DNA of 64,000 nt, from NCBI GenBank assembly GCA_002427885.1, contig DIZI01000031.1, positions 62,001-126,000 of the forward strand. Direction: 5' to 3'. The notes below the pieces were generated by a model. It had not been told where the DNA came from, made no database searches, and saw only the letters and a list, made by a program, of their open reading frames with translations. Position 1 is the first letter of the stretch. The number at the start of each line of letters is the position of its first letter. Both the position numbers and the translations under genes were made by a program. Positions 25,353 through 35,240 of this stretch are shown here, piece by piece. Source of the DNA: Paludibacter sp. UBA6032. Its GTDB lineage: Bacteria; Bacteroidota; Bacteroidia; Bacteroidales; Paludibacteraceae.

Positions 25353-28300
25353 ATGAAACATTTTTTTGTTTTTTTATTTCTAACGTTTTCAATTGCTGCG
25401 ACTGCCCAGTTGAAAATCAATGAAATAATGTCCGATAATGTTTCTGCCGTATTAGATGATTCGTATAATTATAGCATGTGGGTCGAACTCTATAATCCCA
25501 GTTCAACAACGTCTATAAACCAATCAGCCTACTTTTTTACCGATAATTTATCTCAACCCAGAAAATGGCACCCAGCTTCAAAATTGATTATTCCGGGCGG
25601 TTTTAGTTTGTTATGGTTTGAAAGAGATGATAGAGCTGGACATGCTAATTTTAAATTAGAACCAAACGGAGGAAAATTATATTTACTGAATTTCTTCTCT
25701 CAAGTTGTTGATAGTGTTGTATATGCTGAGCAGTATAGAAACATCTCTTACGGACGAAAAATCGATGGTTCTGATGAATGGGTTTTCTTTGAACAATACA
25801 GTGCAGGTAGTTCCAATAATAATAAAACCTATGCAAGCCTGCGATGTTCAAAGCCTGTTTTTAAATTAGCCGGAGGGATTTACTCAACCGGACAGGATTT
25901 AAGTTTTGAGACTCCCAACCCGGGCGAGAAAATTTATTTTAGCATAAACGGATCAGAACCTACAACAAATAATACCTATTATATTCCGGGATCAATTCTG
26001 ACTTTGAGAAACACGGCTTTCATAAGGGCAAAATCTTTCTGTGCCGGCAAGCTATCCAGCGATATTGCTACTGCGACCTATTTTATAGGTGAACGCAGAA
26101 TTAATTTACCGATTGTTTCTATTGTCACAGATAATGCAAATTTGAATGACAATAAGATTGGATTGTATGTAGCAGGAACAAATGGAATCAGTGGGAATGG
26201 TTCTAATGTTGCCGTTAACTGGAATCAGGACTGGGACAGACCGGTTAATTTTGAATTGTTTGATACAACCAAAGTTTCAAGAATAAATCAGGAATTAGAT
26301 ATTTCCATTTCCGGGGGTTGGTCGCGATTAAATCCTCAAAAGTCTTTAAAAATTTCTCCCCGTAAAAAGTTTGGTGACAGTAAATTACAATATGATTTTT
26401 TTAAGACCACTAAGCCGGGTTTGAAATACAGGGATATTCAAATGCGAAATTCGGGGAATGATTTTTATTATTCAATGATGCGGGATGCTTTTATGGTTTC
26501 GCTAGCCGGAAAACGTATGGATGTAGATTATCTGGCATATGAACCTGCCGTGATGTACATGAATGGTGTATATTTCGGAATTCAGAACTTGCGTGAAACC
26601 AGTGGTAAAGATTTTATCTATTCAAATTATGGATTGGATGATGATGAAATCAATTTATTAGAATCCTGGGCAATTCCAAATGATACAAGTTATTTGCCGC
26701 TTAGCAATTACATTTCTCAAAACGATATTTCCCAGGCTAACGTTTACAATAAGGTTTGCGAAATGATGGACATGGATAATTTTATGGACTATATGATTTC
26801 GGAGATTTACTACGGGAACACGGATTGGCCGAATAATAATGTAAAAATATGGAAGAAAAAAGCCGGTGGCAAATGGCGCTGGATATTATACGATACTGAT
26901 TTTGGATTTAATTTATTTGATACAAGCTTATTTAATCATAACTCTTTGTTATACGCTTTAGGAGAAAAAACCGATAAGATACCTGATGCCTGGTCAACAT
27001 TACTGCTGCGTCGTTTGATATTAAATGCAACTTTTCGTAATAAGTTTGTCGATAAATTTTGCATCAACCTTTCTACTACATTTGAAACAACCAGAGTCAA
27101 TGCAATAATGGATAGTATTGCGGCTAAAATAGCCACAGAAATTGTTTATCATAAAGCAAAATGGACTTCATACCGTAATTTTAATGAAGACATTATCAAT
27201 ATGAAAACTTTTTCAGCAAACCGTCCGGGTAATATGTTGAATTTTATCAACAATCGTTTTGTAAACGCTGCAGCTATTCAGTCAGTACATTTGTTTTCCG
27301 ATGTTCCCAGGGCTTCCTATAATTTCAACAATGAAACAGTACACGGTTCAGATGTGGTATTGAAGTATTTTAAAAACAGTTCAATATCCATTGCTGCAAA
27401 ACCACTACAGGGTTATCTTTTTAAGCAATGGGAATCATCTGTTCCTTCGACAATCGATGAGATAACAATGGGTAGTGATTGGAAGTATTTTGATGGAAAT
27501 GCTGTTCCGGCTGTGAATTGGGCTTCAGTCGCCTATAACGATGCAAACTGGAAAGGTGGAAAAGCGCAATTAGGATATGGCGGAAAAGGAGAAGTGACGA
27601 CTATCGGTTATGGAGGTGTTTCTACTAACAAATACATCACTGCCTATTTTCGCAAAACGATTTCAATAAGTAATTTGAATTCTAAAAGTAATTTTATACT
27701 AACTGCTTTAGTAGATGATGGTGCGGCTATTTATGTTAATGGAACAGAAGTAGGACGATACTTACTCCCGACAGGAACACTTACATTTAATACCTTATCC
27801 ACTAATTACAATAACGGTGACCTTATAACATATTCCGTCCCGCAAAGTTTGTTGAAAGAAGGAGGTAATTTAATAGCTGTGGAGGTTCATCAGACTTCTG
27901 CAACAAGTTCCGATCTGATTTTTGATTTAAAACTGACTTGTCATACAAATGTAGTATCACAGGTTTATACAAGCTCAATTTATTCAGCTTTGCTGGAAGC
28001 TGACGTTAACCTGAAGGCAGTTTATGAAAAATCGAATATAGTAAATCCGGATGATTCGACTACGATTGTTTTCAATGAGTTGGTTGCAAGCAATAATCTG
28101 ATTTCCGATGAATTTGGAGAAAAAGATGATTATATAGAATTATATAATAGAGGAAGTAAGGATGTAAATATTGCAGGTTGGTATTTAACGGATTCTCCAA
28201 TAAATAGAATCTTAACGAGAATTCCAACAACAGATTCAATCAAAACAAATATTCCGGCAAAAGGACGAATTATTTTGTGGGCTGACGATGAAAGATCACA

Positions 28301-28742
28301 AGGTGTATTACATTTGGGATTTAAATTAGGAAAAGAGGGAGAATCCATTTTGCTTTCAAGATTAAATTTATATGGATTTGTTGCAGTGGTCGATTCGGTT
28401 TGTTTCCCTGCGATGGATCAGAATTTGAGTTACTCCCGCGTACCGGATGGTAGTACTAATTGGATAATACAAGCTACAACATTTGATTTAACGAATGATT
28501 GGTTATCTGCAGTTGAAACGGCTCAGGATAAGATTACTAGAATCTATCCGACCCTGGTGACAAATGAATTTACCATACAAAATGCTTTGGGACGCCAGGT
28601 GACTGTTAATGATTTAACAGGGAAAATATTATACAGGGCTGAATGTCACTCTGAAAGTGAAATTGTGCAGGTTGGGTTTTTACAACAGGGGTTGTATGTC
28701 GTGAAAATTGGAAACAATACTTACAAAATAGTGAAACTGTAA
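25353..28742 (+). CDS. T9SS-exported CotH kinase / lamin-tail domain protein
   Basis: 1129 aa. Signal peptide to about residue 18 (TAQ). Then a lamin-tail domain (LKINEIMSDN... WVELYNPS), a chitobiase-like C-terminal domain (YFSINGSEPTTNN), a CotH kinase-like region with GGWSRLNPQKSLKIS, FGIQNLRETSGKDF and YDTDFGF (D514, D516), a Trp-rich beta domain (DWKYFDGNAVP), a second lamin-tail domain (FNELVASNN... DYIELYNRG), and a C-terminal T9SS type A sorting domain (IYPTLVTNEF... GLYVVKIGNN). CotH proteins phosphorylate spore-coat or surface proteins; the role here is unknown. The ATG at 25353 is preferred over the TTG at 25320. Confidence 0.85.
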   Translation: MKHFFVFLFLTFSIAATAQLKINEIMSDNVSAVLDDSYNYSMWVELYNPSSTTSINQSAYFFTDNLSQPRKWHPASKLIIPGGFSLLWFERDDRAGHANFKLEPNGGKLYLLNFFSQVVDSVVYAEQYRNISYGRKIDGSDEWVFFEQYSAGSSNNNKTYASLRCSKPVFKLAGGIYSTGQDLSFETPNPGEKIYFSINGSEPTTNNTYYIPGSILTLRNTAFIRAKSFCAGKLSSDIATATYFIGERRINLPIVSIVTDNANLNDNKIGLYVAGTNGISGNGSNVAVNWNQDWDRPVNFELFDTTKVSRINQELDISISGGWSRLNPQKSLKISPRKKFGDSKLQYDFFKTTKPGLKYRDIQMRNSGNDFYYSMMRDAFMVSLAGKRMDVDYLAYEPAVMYMNGVYFGIQNLRETSGKDFIYSNYGLDDDEINLLESWAIPNDTSYLPLSNYISQNDISQANVYNKVCEMMDMDNFMDYMISEIYYGNTDWPNNNVKIWKKKAGGKWRWILYDTDFGFNLFDTSLFNHNSLLYALGEKTDKIPDAWSTLLLRRLILNATFRNKFVDKFCINLSTTFETTRVNAIMDSIAAKIATEIVYHKAKWTSYRNFNEDIINMKTFSANRPGNMLNFINNRFVNAAAIQSVHLFSDVPRASYNFNNETVHGSDVVLKYFKNSSISIAAKPLQGYLFKQWESSVPSTIDEITMGSDWKYFDGNAVPAVNWASVAYNDANWKGGKAQLGYGGKGEVTTIGYGGVSTNKYITAYFRKTISISNLNSKSNFILTALVDDGAAIYVNGTEVGRYLLPTGTLTFNTLSTNYNNGDLITYSVPQSLLKEGGNLIAVEVHQTSATSSDLIFDLKLTCHTNVVSQVYTSSIYSALLEADVNLKAVYEKSNIVNPDDSTTIVFNELVASNNLISDEFGEKDDYIELYNRGSKDVNIAGWYLTDSPINRILTRIPTTDSIKTNIPAKGRIILWADDERSQGVLHLGFKLGKEGESILLSRLNLYGFVAVVDSVCFPAMDQNLSYSRVPDGSTNWIIQATTFDLTNDWLSAVETAQDKITRIYPTLVTNEFTIQNALGRQVTVNDLTGKILYRAECHSESEIVQVGFLQQGLYVVKIGNNTYKIVKL

Positions 28743-28757
28743 AACAGTAACAAAAAA

Positions 28758-30230
28758 TTATTTAGCAGGCACCCATTGATAAGCACCCAAATCCGGTTTG
28801 TTGCCAATCATCCGGTTATTTCCGTTTAAATCCAATGGGAATTGGCTCGCAACCGACGGGTCTGCAATTCCACGAACAGGAGAAATAGAATCAGGTGTAA
28901 AATCGAAATAAGTATTTTTTTCGTAGTCGTAGTTGGTACTTTTGAAAACGGTGTCATTTTTCTCAAACCAACGAATATTGCTGAACTGAGCGATATCCAA
29001 TGAATCGGTTTTTCTGATATAACAATGATCGAAAATGCCCTTGTATTGATCTATAAACTGTGTTGCCAGACTGAATTCATTTTCGGAACTACCGGTAATA
29101 ATACAATTTCTGAAAACAGTTTCCATGGGTGCAATGCGGTTTAAATCCATTATCATCACAGCCGGTTTTTTATCGCGCGAAACAGGTTGGACATTGCTGC
29201 CATTATTGAAGTAATTGGCAATGGTACTTTGGATGAATGTATGTTTTCCTCCGTTCAGATAAACATTGTAACTGCTGCTATTGGAGATCTCGGTATTACT
29301 GACTGTAACATTCCCGTTTTGAACAACCAACCCGTAAAGCAGGAAGTTGTGGATCCGGCAATTTGAGATTTCCAGATTTGGCAGTTTAGCTCTGTCACTG
29401 TTAGAGAAATAAATCCCTACGTAACCACTGTTCATATTTACATGTTGAAACTCGTGATTTCCACCGTTCCAAAGTAAGAATACGCCACCCCATTGACCGG
29501 CAACATTATTGTATGGAAAAGGAGTTGAAAATTTGATTTTATCCAACCGGTCACCACGCATGGTGATGGGTTTCTCAGCAGTCCCCTCAGCTTTTAGATT
29601 GCCATATACTATGAGATTGGCATTGTTATGGAAATAAAACCTGGAGCCGGCTTCCAATGTCAGCGTTTTAGCCGTATCGATGGCTAAATAACCATATACC
29701 AGATAGGGTTTTGTATTTGTTAAAGTTGTGTCATTGAGGATATATTTGTCCCTGAGTATTTCCATGTCCTGTCCAAAAGCCTGTAGTTTGATATTTTGAT
29801 TTACACCGTTTGTCACAAAAACAATGGAGTCTTCAATAAAAACCGGCGAATTGGAATTGGTGGGATCGACAGTCAGTTCAACAAAAATATACATACTGTC
29901 GTTGGCACGGATTTCAATATTTTCAAATTGATTGTCTTCGTTTAAACTACCATCCACATTCATCCGGAAAGCAGAAGCCTTTCCACCTACTATTCCAATA
30001 TGACTAATATTGAGTGCAACATTATTCCGGTTGTAGACAAGTATTTTCAACGTGGTACTTCCCAGTGTAGTAAATACGGTATCAAAGGCCAGCGTATCCG
30101 TTGAGAATTGTAGTGAGTATTTTGGATTGGTTGAGATGTTCTCGTCATTACAGGACGAAAACCCAAAGATACAACTTACAGATGAAGACAGTAAAAGTAT
30201 GAAAAAGAGAATCTTATTTATTGGAGCCAT
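28758..30230 (-). CDS. Right-handed parallel beta-helix lipoprotein
   Basis: 490 aa. A lipoprotein-type N terminus has cysteines at 20 and 27 (the latter in FSSCNDE). The first ~150 residues look like an Ig-like domain (TLKILVYNRNNVALNISHI). From about residue 165 a beta-helix begins, with short repeats such as TNTKPYLVYGYLAI, LEISNCRIHNFLLYG and NTEISNSSSYNVYL, and the end is LDLNGNNRMIGNKPDLGAYQW, as in many Bacteroidota surface beta-helix proteins. Such folds occur in pectin-acting enzymes, but no catalytic motif is visible. Its stop lies 14 bases from that of the convergent CotH gene. Confidence 0.8.
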   Translation of the reverse strand: MAPINKILFFILLLSSSVSCIFGFSSCNDENISTNPKYSLQFSTDTLAFDTVFTTLGSTTLKILVYNRNNVALNISHIGIVGGKASAFRMNVDGSLNEDNQFENIEIRANDSMYIFVELTVDPTNSNSPVFIEDSIVFVTNGVNQNIKLQAFGQDMEILRDKYILNDTTLTNTKPYLVYGYLAIDTAKTLTLEAGSRFYFHNNANLIVYGNLKAEGTAEKPITMRGDRLDKIKFSTPFPYNNVAGQWGGVFLLWNGGNHEFQHVNMNSGYVGIYFSNSDRAKLPNLEISNCRIHNFLLYGLVVQNGNVTVSNTEISNSSSYNVYLNGGKHTFIQSTIANYFNNGSNVQPVSRDKKPAVMIMDLNRIAPMETVFRNCIITGSSENEFSLATQFIDQYKGIFDHCYIRKTDSLDIAQFSNIRWFEKNDTVFKSTNYDYEKNTYFDFTPDSISPVRGIADPSVASQFPLDLNGNNRMIGNKPDLGAYQWVPAK

Positions 30231-30536
30231 ATTTTGAGTGAGGCATTATTCATGACCTGCCTGTTTTGAGCATTTGACAAGAAAATAACATGCAAGAATA
30301 TCAGGAAATACTTGTTTTGTTTGATTATTTTGAATAACGTGAAATTATATGAATTATTTTCTGCAAATTTACTATAAATTCTTGAGATTTTTAGATGATT
30401 AATTGTTTGGTTTGTAAAGTTTTAATTGTCAGAGGAATATTAATATACAGTTTGTATAGTGAATTCTGCATTGTTTTTATGGCTTCGTCGTTTTATTGAC
30501 TTATATTTGTATTAGTAAAACAAATAAAAATAAAAT
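30231..30536. other. Divergent intergenic region
   Basis: 306 bases without a gene. A minus-strand -7 candidate TAAATTTG (30371-30364) could serve the beta-helix lipoprotein and a plus-strand TATATTTG (30502-30509) the small gene at 30537. No hairpin of note. Confidence 0.4.
30502..30509 (+). promoter_or_regulatory. -7 element of small conserved gene
   Basis: TATATTTG fits TAnnTTTG, 28 bases before the ATG. No clear -33 element at the right distance. Confidence 0.4.
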
Positions 30537-30815
30537 ATGGCAAGTCGTAGAAAATTAAAAAAAACGATTCAGTTTGTATCTTCCGAATTAATTACCGATA
30601 TTTATTTTCGTTGTTTGATGTCGAAAGATGCTGATACTGAAAAAGCTGGTAAAATTACGGTAGACATTATGGCACTAAACCGTGAATTCATCTTGCGTGT
30701 CAATTGTCCCGATGGGAAAGACAATTCTAAATTAGTAAAAGCTTATTTTCGTAAATTGTTTACTGACTGGCAAATTGCCATGGAAAAAACGATTAAAGAA
30801 ATTGAAAGCCTCTGA
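30537..30815 (+). CDS. Small conserved Bacteroidales protein, unknown function
   Basis: 92 aa, soluble, predicted mostly helical and strongly basic at the start (MASRRKLKKTI). The central NREFILRVNCPDGKDN and the spacing to LVKAYFRKLF are features I associate with a widely kept small family in Bacteroidales; no function is known to me. A promoter element just upstream supports it as a real gene. Convergent with the PorT-like gene. Confidence 0.75.
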   Translation: MASRRKLKKTIQFVSSELITDIYFRCLMSKDADTEKAGKITVDIMALNREFILRVNCPDGKDNSKLVKAYFRKLFTDWQIAMEKTIKEIESL

Positions 30816-30863
30816 TTTATTTACAATTTATTTATTTACGATTTACAATTTAAAGAACAGCTT

Positions 30864-30885
30864 GACTTTCAAACTTATGAAGGTC
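30864..30885. terminator. Weak hairpin between convergent genes
   Basis: GACTTTCA (30864-30871) and TGAAGGTC (30878-30885) pair over 8 bp with one G-U wobble and a 6-base loop. No strong T-run follows, so terminator function is only probable. Confidence 0.35.
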
Positions 30886-30909
30886 ATGTTTCCATATTCT
30901 CAAACTGGC

Positions 30910-31626
30910 TTACTCAAAGTTAAAAGTAAGTGTAAACATACGTGAAGTCAGCTTTGATAACGCCAGTGAGAAAGTTTTATCCTGATCGCTAAGGAATCCG
31001 GCATCACGTTGATCAAGCGGGGTGAAAATATCATTAAATCCGAGAGCAAATTTTAATTCGGGTGACAGTTTGAAAAAAGAGAAATACAAATCGCATCCTA
31101 CTCCAAATTCGGTATAGAAATCGAAGGGTTTCAATAAAAGAGTTTTTCCGGTATCCCTTCCTAAATCATAATAAATACCGCCTCCCCAAAGTAAATAAGG
31201 CCTGTAATTTCCTTTTCGTTCAGCACTATATTTTAAATAAAGCGGTAAACAAACAGGTATGGAAGTAATATTAATTGTATCCCGTTGAGTAACTCCCTGA
31301 GTCATGTAAATAAGTTCCCTTTCTCCGAAGTGCAGAGTCGGAGTGAAGCGTAAATTCAAATACCTGTTTAACCGCAGATCGCTGATTATTCCCACGGAAA
31401 ACCCCGGTTTTAAGGTGGATACATCCATTTGGTATACTTTCCCATCTATACTCTGGAGACTGGGAGTAATTCCAAAATCAAGAGCATTAAGCCCTAATGA
31501 AAATCCAAAATGTAATAATTTATCGTCCACATAGGGCAAATTGCCGCCCTGAGCCAATAAAGACGAACTCAATTTAAAAATAAAAAATGAAAGGAGTAAG
31601 TGTTTTTTTAAATTTGCTTTCAACAT
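30910..31626 (-). CDS. porT: PorT-like outer-membrane beta-barrel protein (T9SS)
   Basis: 238 aa. A signal peptide (ending LLAQ) and the mature start GGNLPYVDDKLLHFGFSLGLNALDF are typical of PorT, then alternating beta strands to a C-terminal aromatic (TFNFE), as for an 8-strand barrel. PorT is needed for gingipain secretion by T9SS in Porphyromonas. The identification fits the sorting domains seen on three proteins in the window, and the gldD/gldE pair. A general PorT-fold porin remains possible. Confidence 0.8.
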   Translation of the reverse strand: MLKANLKKHLLLSFFIFKLSSSLLAQGGNLPYVDDKLLHFGFSLGLNALDFGITPSLQSIDGKVYQMDVSTLKPGFSVGIISDLRLNRYLNLRFTPTLHFGERELIYMTQGVTQRDTINITSIPVCLPLYLKYSAERKGNYRPYLLWGGGIYYDLGRDTGKTLLLKPFDFYTEFGVGCDLYFSFFKLSPELKFALGFNDIFTPLDQRDAGFLSDQDKTFSLALSKLTSRMFTLTFNFE

Positions 31627-31771
31627 GACGTGTCTGTTCAGAAATATTGCATGTGTTGTTTAAACTTCGAATTTCAGTCTTCCTACATTCAAACGTTCAA
31701 AAATTTGTATTATTGCACTATAATCCTTGAAGTTGATTTGATAAAATAAATTCTTCAAACTTCATTCAAGG

Positions 31772-34700
31772 TTATTCGCGTTGCAAAGTTAATGACATAA
31801 GTCCAATAATTACGTCATTTGCCACAGTTTGTAATTGAATATTTTTTAATGTTTTTGTTTTGTTCAACGGCATATCCAGTAATACTCCCGCACCACCTTC
31901 AATTTTCCGGCCATAAACGCCCTCGATATTTAACTCTTTCCCCAAATTATTGCTAACAAGACCCGATTTAAAATGTATACGATAGGGTCGTGGAGCATTT
32001 AATTTAAATGCAACATTATCTACATAATAATCTTGTTCAATCGGGCACCAATTTTCAGGATTGATTAATTCCAGCGTGTCAGAAGTCCCATCGGTATATT
32101 CAACATTTATAATACCATTTACAAAATGTGTTTGCATGTGGTTGGTTGTTCCCGCCATTAGTAAATAAGCATGCGAGGCCGACCCATATAGAGGAATATT
32201 TATCTTTTTCGGGAAGTTATCCCAATTTGAGGTGAAAGCAATATTTTTTCCGATAGCAGGAGTACGAAACGGTACCCCAAGGTTGGTTAGTAATATATCG
32301 TTTTTCACTAACCTTCTCATTCCATTATCATCAATTTCAGCAGTTTCCAGGGGATGACACCATTCACCAATACCTTGTGTTGGAATCTCAAGTGTAGTGT
32401 AAGGAGATCGTGGCGAAAGATATTTGTTTCTAAATATCTTAGTCACCGAATCGTTAAGAAACATGTCCATATTTACCGGTTCGCAGGTTGCAGTATTTAC
32501 ATTTGAAAATTCTGCCGTTTTCTTTATTTTCTTTTGTTCTATTTCAATATTGACCGGTTGCCACCATGTCATTTGACCCTGGGACAATTCGACAAAATAA
32601 GTTCTGTGTCCTGTTTCTCCGACAATAATTCCACTAATGTCATTTGATTTTTGAACTACCTGCTCCAATACTTTTTGAGGATCTAAAAATTTGATGATTT
32701 TTGCACCTGAATGAAATTCAAGCTGCATACCTTTATGGGATATTAATTCCGGATATTCATTCGATAATTTTTTCCCACTCCAGTTTATTTCAATTTTCCC
32801 TGAATCGGGAACTGAAATTTCCAGAACAGGATAACCGTTAGCTGCTTCAATCAATATCCATTTAGCCGATTTTTCATTCACTAAAAGTGTGGCAATACTG
32901 TCGGAACATGCTCTGATTTGAAGTTTAACGAGCAGGTTCTTTTGAAAGTGTTGATTAATAATATAAGTATCCTTATTTCCTGAACGCTTGAAACTGAAAT
33001 CAATATCCGGCGTACTAATGGAAGCGTGATTCCACGATTGCGGGAAGCCCGGACGAAGCATTACTTGTCCGTTCATGGCATCGGGTGTGATGCCGAAAAG
33101 TCCCTGTACCAATGCCCTTGAAATAACTCCTATCGGATCTCCAAAGTCGCGGTAACATTCTCCACGAGCTGCATCATAGAAGCTGATTTGCCCAATGTTT
33201 CCGGGACTTGCTCCAAGATACATGCCATCGAGTATGGAACTTTTCAATAATTTGAAACCTTCTTCATTTCTGCCAACTTCCCAGTAAGCTAGTGCAGTGT
33301 TCATCACTTCTGCAAATGCAACATTGTTAATAGACCATGAATAGGGTAACCAGTTGCTGGTGGAAATTGTTGCATAACCTTCATCTTTTAAACCCTTTGC
33401 TACAACGGGAATATGAGGAATTTCCGTGTCAACATAGCGGGTAGCCTGATATCCCTGAAAAGCATCCTGCACTTCAGAATCGATTGAATGATAAATGGTC
33501 CATACAGCAGCACTTTCATGTACTTTTTTTTCACCCATTAAATCCTGATATTCTGCCCAATGACCTTTAGCGGGTAACCACAAACGAGCATTAATCGCTT
33601 TCAGAATTTTATTCGCTTCATTGAAATAAAGTGTTGGATCTTCTCCAATTTTTTGTGCAATTTCAGCCGCCATTTTATTTGCCCTGTAATTGTAAGCTGA
33701 AGAATGTGTTACTGCACCACTGCTGTAATATAAGGCATCACTGGCCCAAATGCAGCAGTAGGCATCATAAAGTCCTTCGTCATCAGGATCAAAATTTCTT
33801 TTTTCCCAGGCTAAACTACTTTTAATGACCGGCCATATTTTTTTTGCATAATCTAAATCACCGGTCCAGTTAAAATGCCATAATAATTCATCAATATAAC
33901 ACAGATTCATATCATAATGGTGCATTTGGTCGCTTCGGTGTGGGTTTCGACAAATGTAACCATTGCTATACATTTGTGTGCCCCAGCTTTTTTCGGCACG
34001 TGCCAAATTTAAAGCAGTATCCTGAGTTGGGTGAGGTCTTACAGGTTCTACATTTTTAACTTGTGAATCGGCATAAGCATCAAAATGTTTTTGTGCACGA
34101 TCGTGCCAACCCAAAAAATCTCCCGTATAGGCTGCCCGCCAGCCGCTCAATGGCATTCTCCATCCAACCGCCCCGTGTAACCATGTTTCACCACTCCAAA
34201 TACCATCGGCAGCTACTGCCAGTGTTCCTCCCAGTGTATTGAAATACGGGTCGGGTGTATCTATTTTAATGCGGGAAGCCAGTGCTGCCCGGTCATTTTC
34301 TGATTTTTCGAAGATTGATTGAAGCGAATCGTATTCCAGATTTATTGCCTGATCAGGAACTTTTATAGCCAAATAAAAGGTTTGGTTTTCCATTAAATTT
34401 AAATTTCCCAGTAACACTGGTAAATCAGGCTCAATGGTAAGTAGTGATTTTAAAGGAAATGTCCCGATAAGTTTTCTGTCCTGTTTAGCTCCGAAAATAA
34501 GACTAAAACTATTTTTATTTAATGTATAACTATTCCCTTTACAATATTCAGGTTTCAGGTAGAAACAATCTACCGGATCTGCACCCAGATCGCCCTCTCG
34601 ACTGAACCGTTTATCGGCTGCACCCCCAAATTTCCAGGAAAAAGTTGTATTTCGCGGGATATTGAATGTTTCAATTTTCAATATAATTCCTTCTGCTTCA

Positions 34701-35152
34701 CTCATGGCCAATGCAGTTATACGGATTTTGCCTTTTTGGAGTAACGAATCGGTGATGGAATAAATTCTCGAACCAGGTCGGTACCTGCTTTCGATGTATG
34801 AAGCATTATTTAAAGCTATGGTTTTCTTCTGATTTCCGATATAAAAACTTAGATTTCCACCCATACGGGGTAAATACAGTGCAAATTCAGGGACATCACT
34901 TGTTTCAACCCGAAAACCTGTATGTGTTCCATACAATGCACGGTTGAATTTCTTATCCCCGTTAACAATGACAAAATCCTGTCCATCTGGCCTGTAGCGA
35001 AGTTCACGTTGCTTGATATCGGATTTTTTTTCAACAAAAAGATTCAGTTCAGGATCCCATACCTTCGATTTTGACTCTTGATTTTGAGCTGTTGTGAAGG
35101 TTGATCCTGTTATCAGAATTAATAAGTAGAGTATGAATGAATGAATGCGCAT
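31772..35152 (-). CDS. DUF4450 domain protein, probable (alpha/alpha)6 glycosidase
   Basis: 1126 aa with a signal peptide (ending FTTAQ). The first ~250 residues match what I know as DUF4450 (RELRYRPDGQDFVIVNGDKK). The middle (about 310-720) looks like an (alpha/alpha)6 barrel: WLHGAVGWRMPLSGWRAAY, MHHYDMNLCYIDELLWHF, DPDDEGLYDAYCCIWASDA and WLPYSWSINNVAFAE. Beta domains follow. DUF4450 proteins occur in Bacteroidota pectin loci; a rhamnogalacturonan-related glycosidase is likely, but the bond is unknown. It follows the second susD gene with a hairpin in between. Confidence 0.8.
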   Translation of the reverse strand: MRIHSFILYLLILITGSTFTTAQNQESKSKVWDPELNLFVEKKSDIKQRELRYRPDGQDFVIVNGDKKFNRALYGTHTGFRVETSDVPEFALYLPRMGGNLSFYIGNQKKTIALNNASYIESRYRPGSRIYSITDSLLQKGKIRITALAMSEAEGIILKIETFNIPRNTTFSWKFGGAADKRFSREGDLGADPVDCFYLKPEYCKGNSYTLNKNSFSLIFGAKQDRKLIGTFPLKSLLTIEPDLPVLLGNLNLMENQTFYLAIKVPDQAINLEYDSLQSIFEKSENDRAALASRIKIDTPDPYFNTLGGTLAVAADGIWSGETWLHGAVGWRMPLSGWRAAYTGDFLGWHDRAQKHFDAYADSQVKNVEPVRPHPTQDTALNLARAEKSWGTQMYSNGYICRNPHRSDQMHHYDMNLCYIDELLWHFNWTGDLDYAKKIWPVIKSSLAWEKRNFDPDDEGLYDAYCCIWASDALYYSSGAVTHSSAYNYRANKMAAEIAQKIGEDPTLYFNEANKILKAINARLWLPAKGHWAEYQDLMGEKKVHESAAVWTIYHSIDSEVQDAFQGYQATRYVDTEIPHIPVVAKGLKDEGYATISTSNWLPYSWSINNVAFAEVMNTALAYWEVGRNEEGFKLLKSSILDGMYLGASPGNIGQISFYDAARGECYRDFGDPIGVISRALVQGLFGITPDAMNGQVMLRPGFPQSWNHASISTPDIDFSFKRSGNKDTYIINQHFQKNLLVKLQIRACSDSIATLLVNEKSAKWILIEAANGYPVLEISVPDSGKIEINWSGKKLSNEYPELISHKGMQLEFHSGAKIIKFLDPQKVLEQVVQKSNDISGIIVGETGHRTYFVELSQGQMTWWQPVNIEIEQKKIKKTAEFSNVNTATCEPVNMDMFLNDSVTKIFRNKYLSPRSPYTTLEIPTQGIGEWCHPLETAEIDDNGMRRLVKNDILLTNLGVPFRTPAIGKNIAFTSNWDNFPKKINIPLYGSASHAYLLMAGTTNHMQTHFVNGIINVEYTDGTSDTLELINPENWCPIEQDYYVDNVAFKLNAPRPYRIHFKSGLVSNNLGKELNIEGVYGRKIEGGAGVLLDMPLNKTKTLKNIQLQTVANDVIIGLMSLTLQRE

Positions 35153-35178
35153 AAGATCTTTGTTTAATAATAAAAACT

Positions 35179-35223
35179 AAAGGTTCAGGGAATCACCAAA
35201 GTTAGTGAAAATCCTGAACCTTT
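35179..35223 (-). terminator. Hairpin between susD and the DUF4450 gene
   Basis: CCTGAACCTTT (35213-35223) and AAAGGTTCAGG (35179-35189) form an 11-bp stem; on the minus strand a T-rich stretch follows (AGTTTTTATTATT). It can end or attenuate the susCD transcript before the DUF4450 gene. Confidence 0.65.
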
Positions 35224-35240
35224 TTATTTATGAGAGTTAC

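Noticed and set aside
28758..30230. Pectate lyase activity for the beta-helix lipoprotein
   Set aside because: Only the fold is suggested; no lyase motif was seen and it lies outside the pectin block next to unrelated genes.
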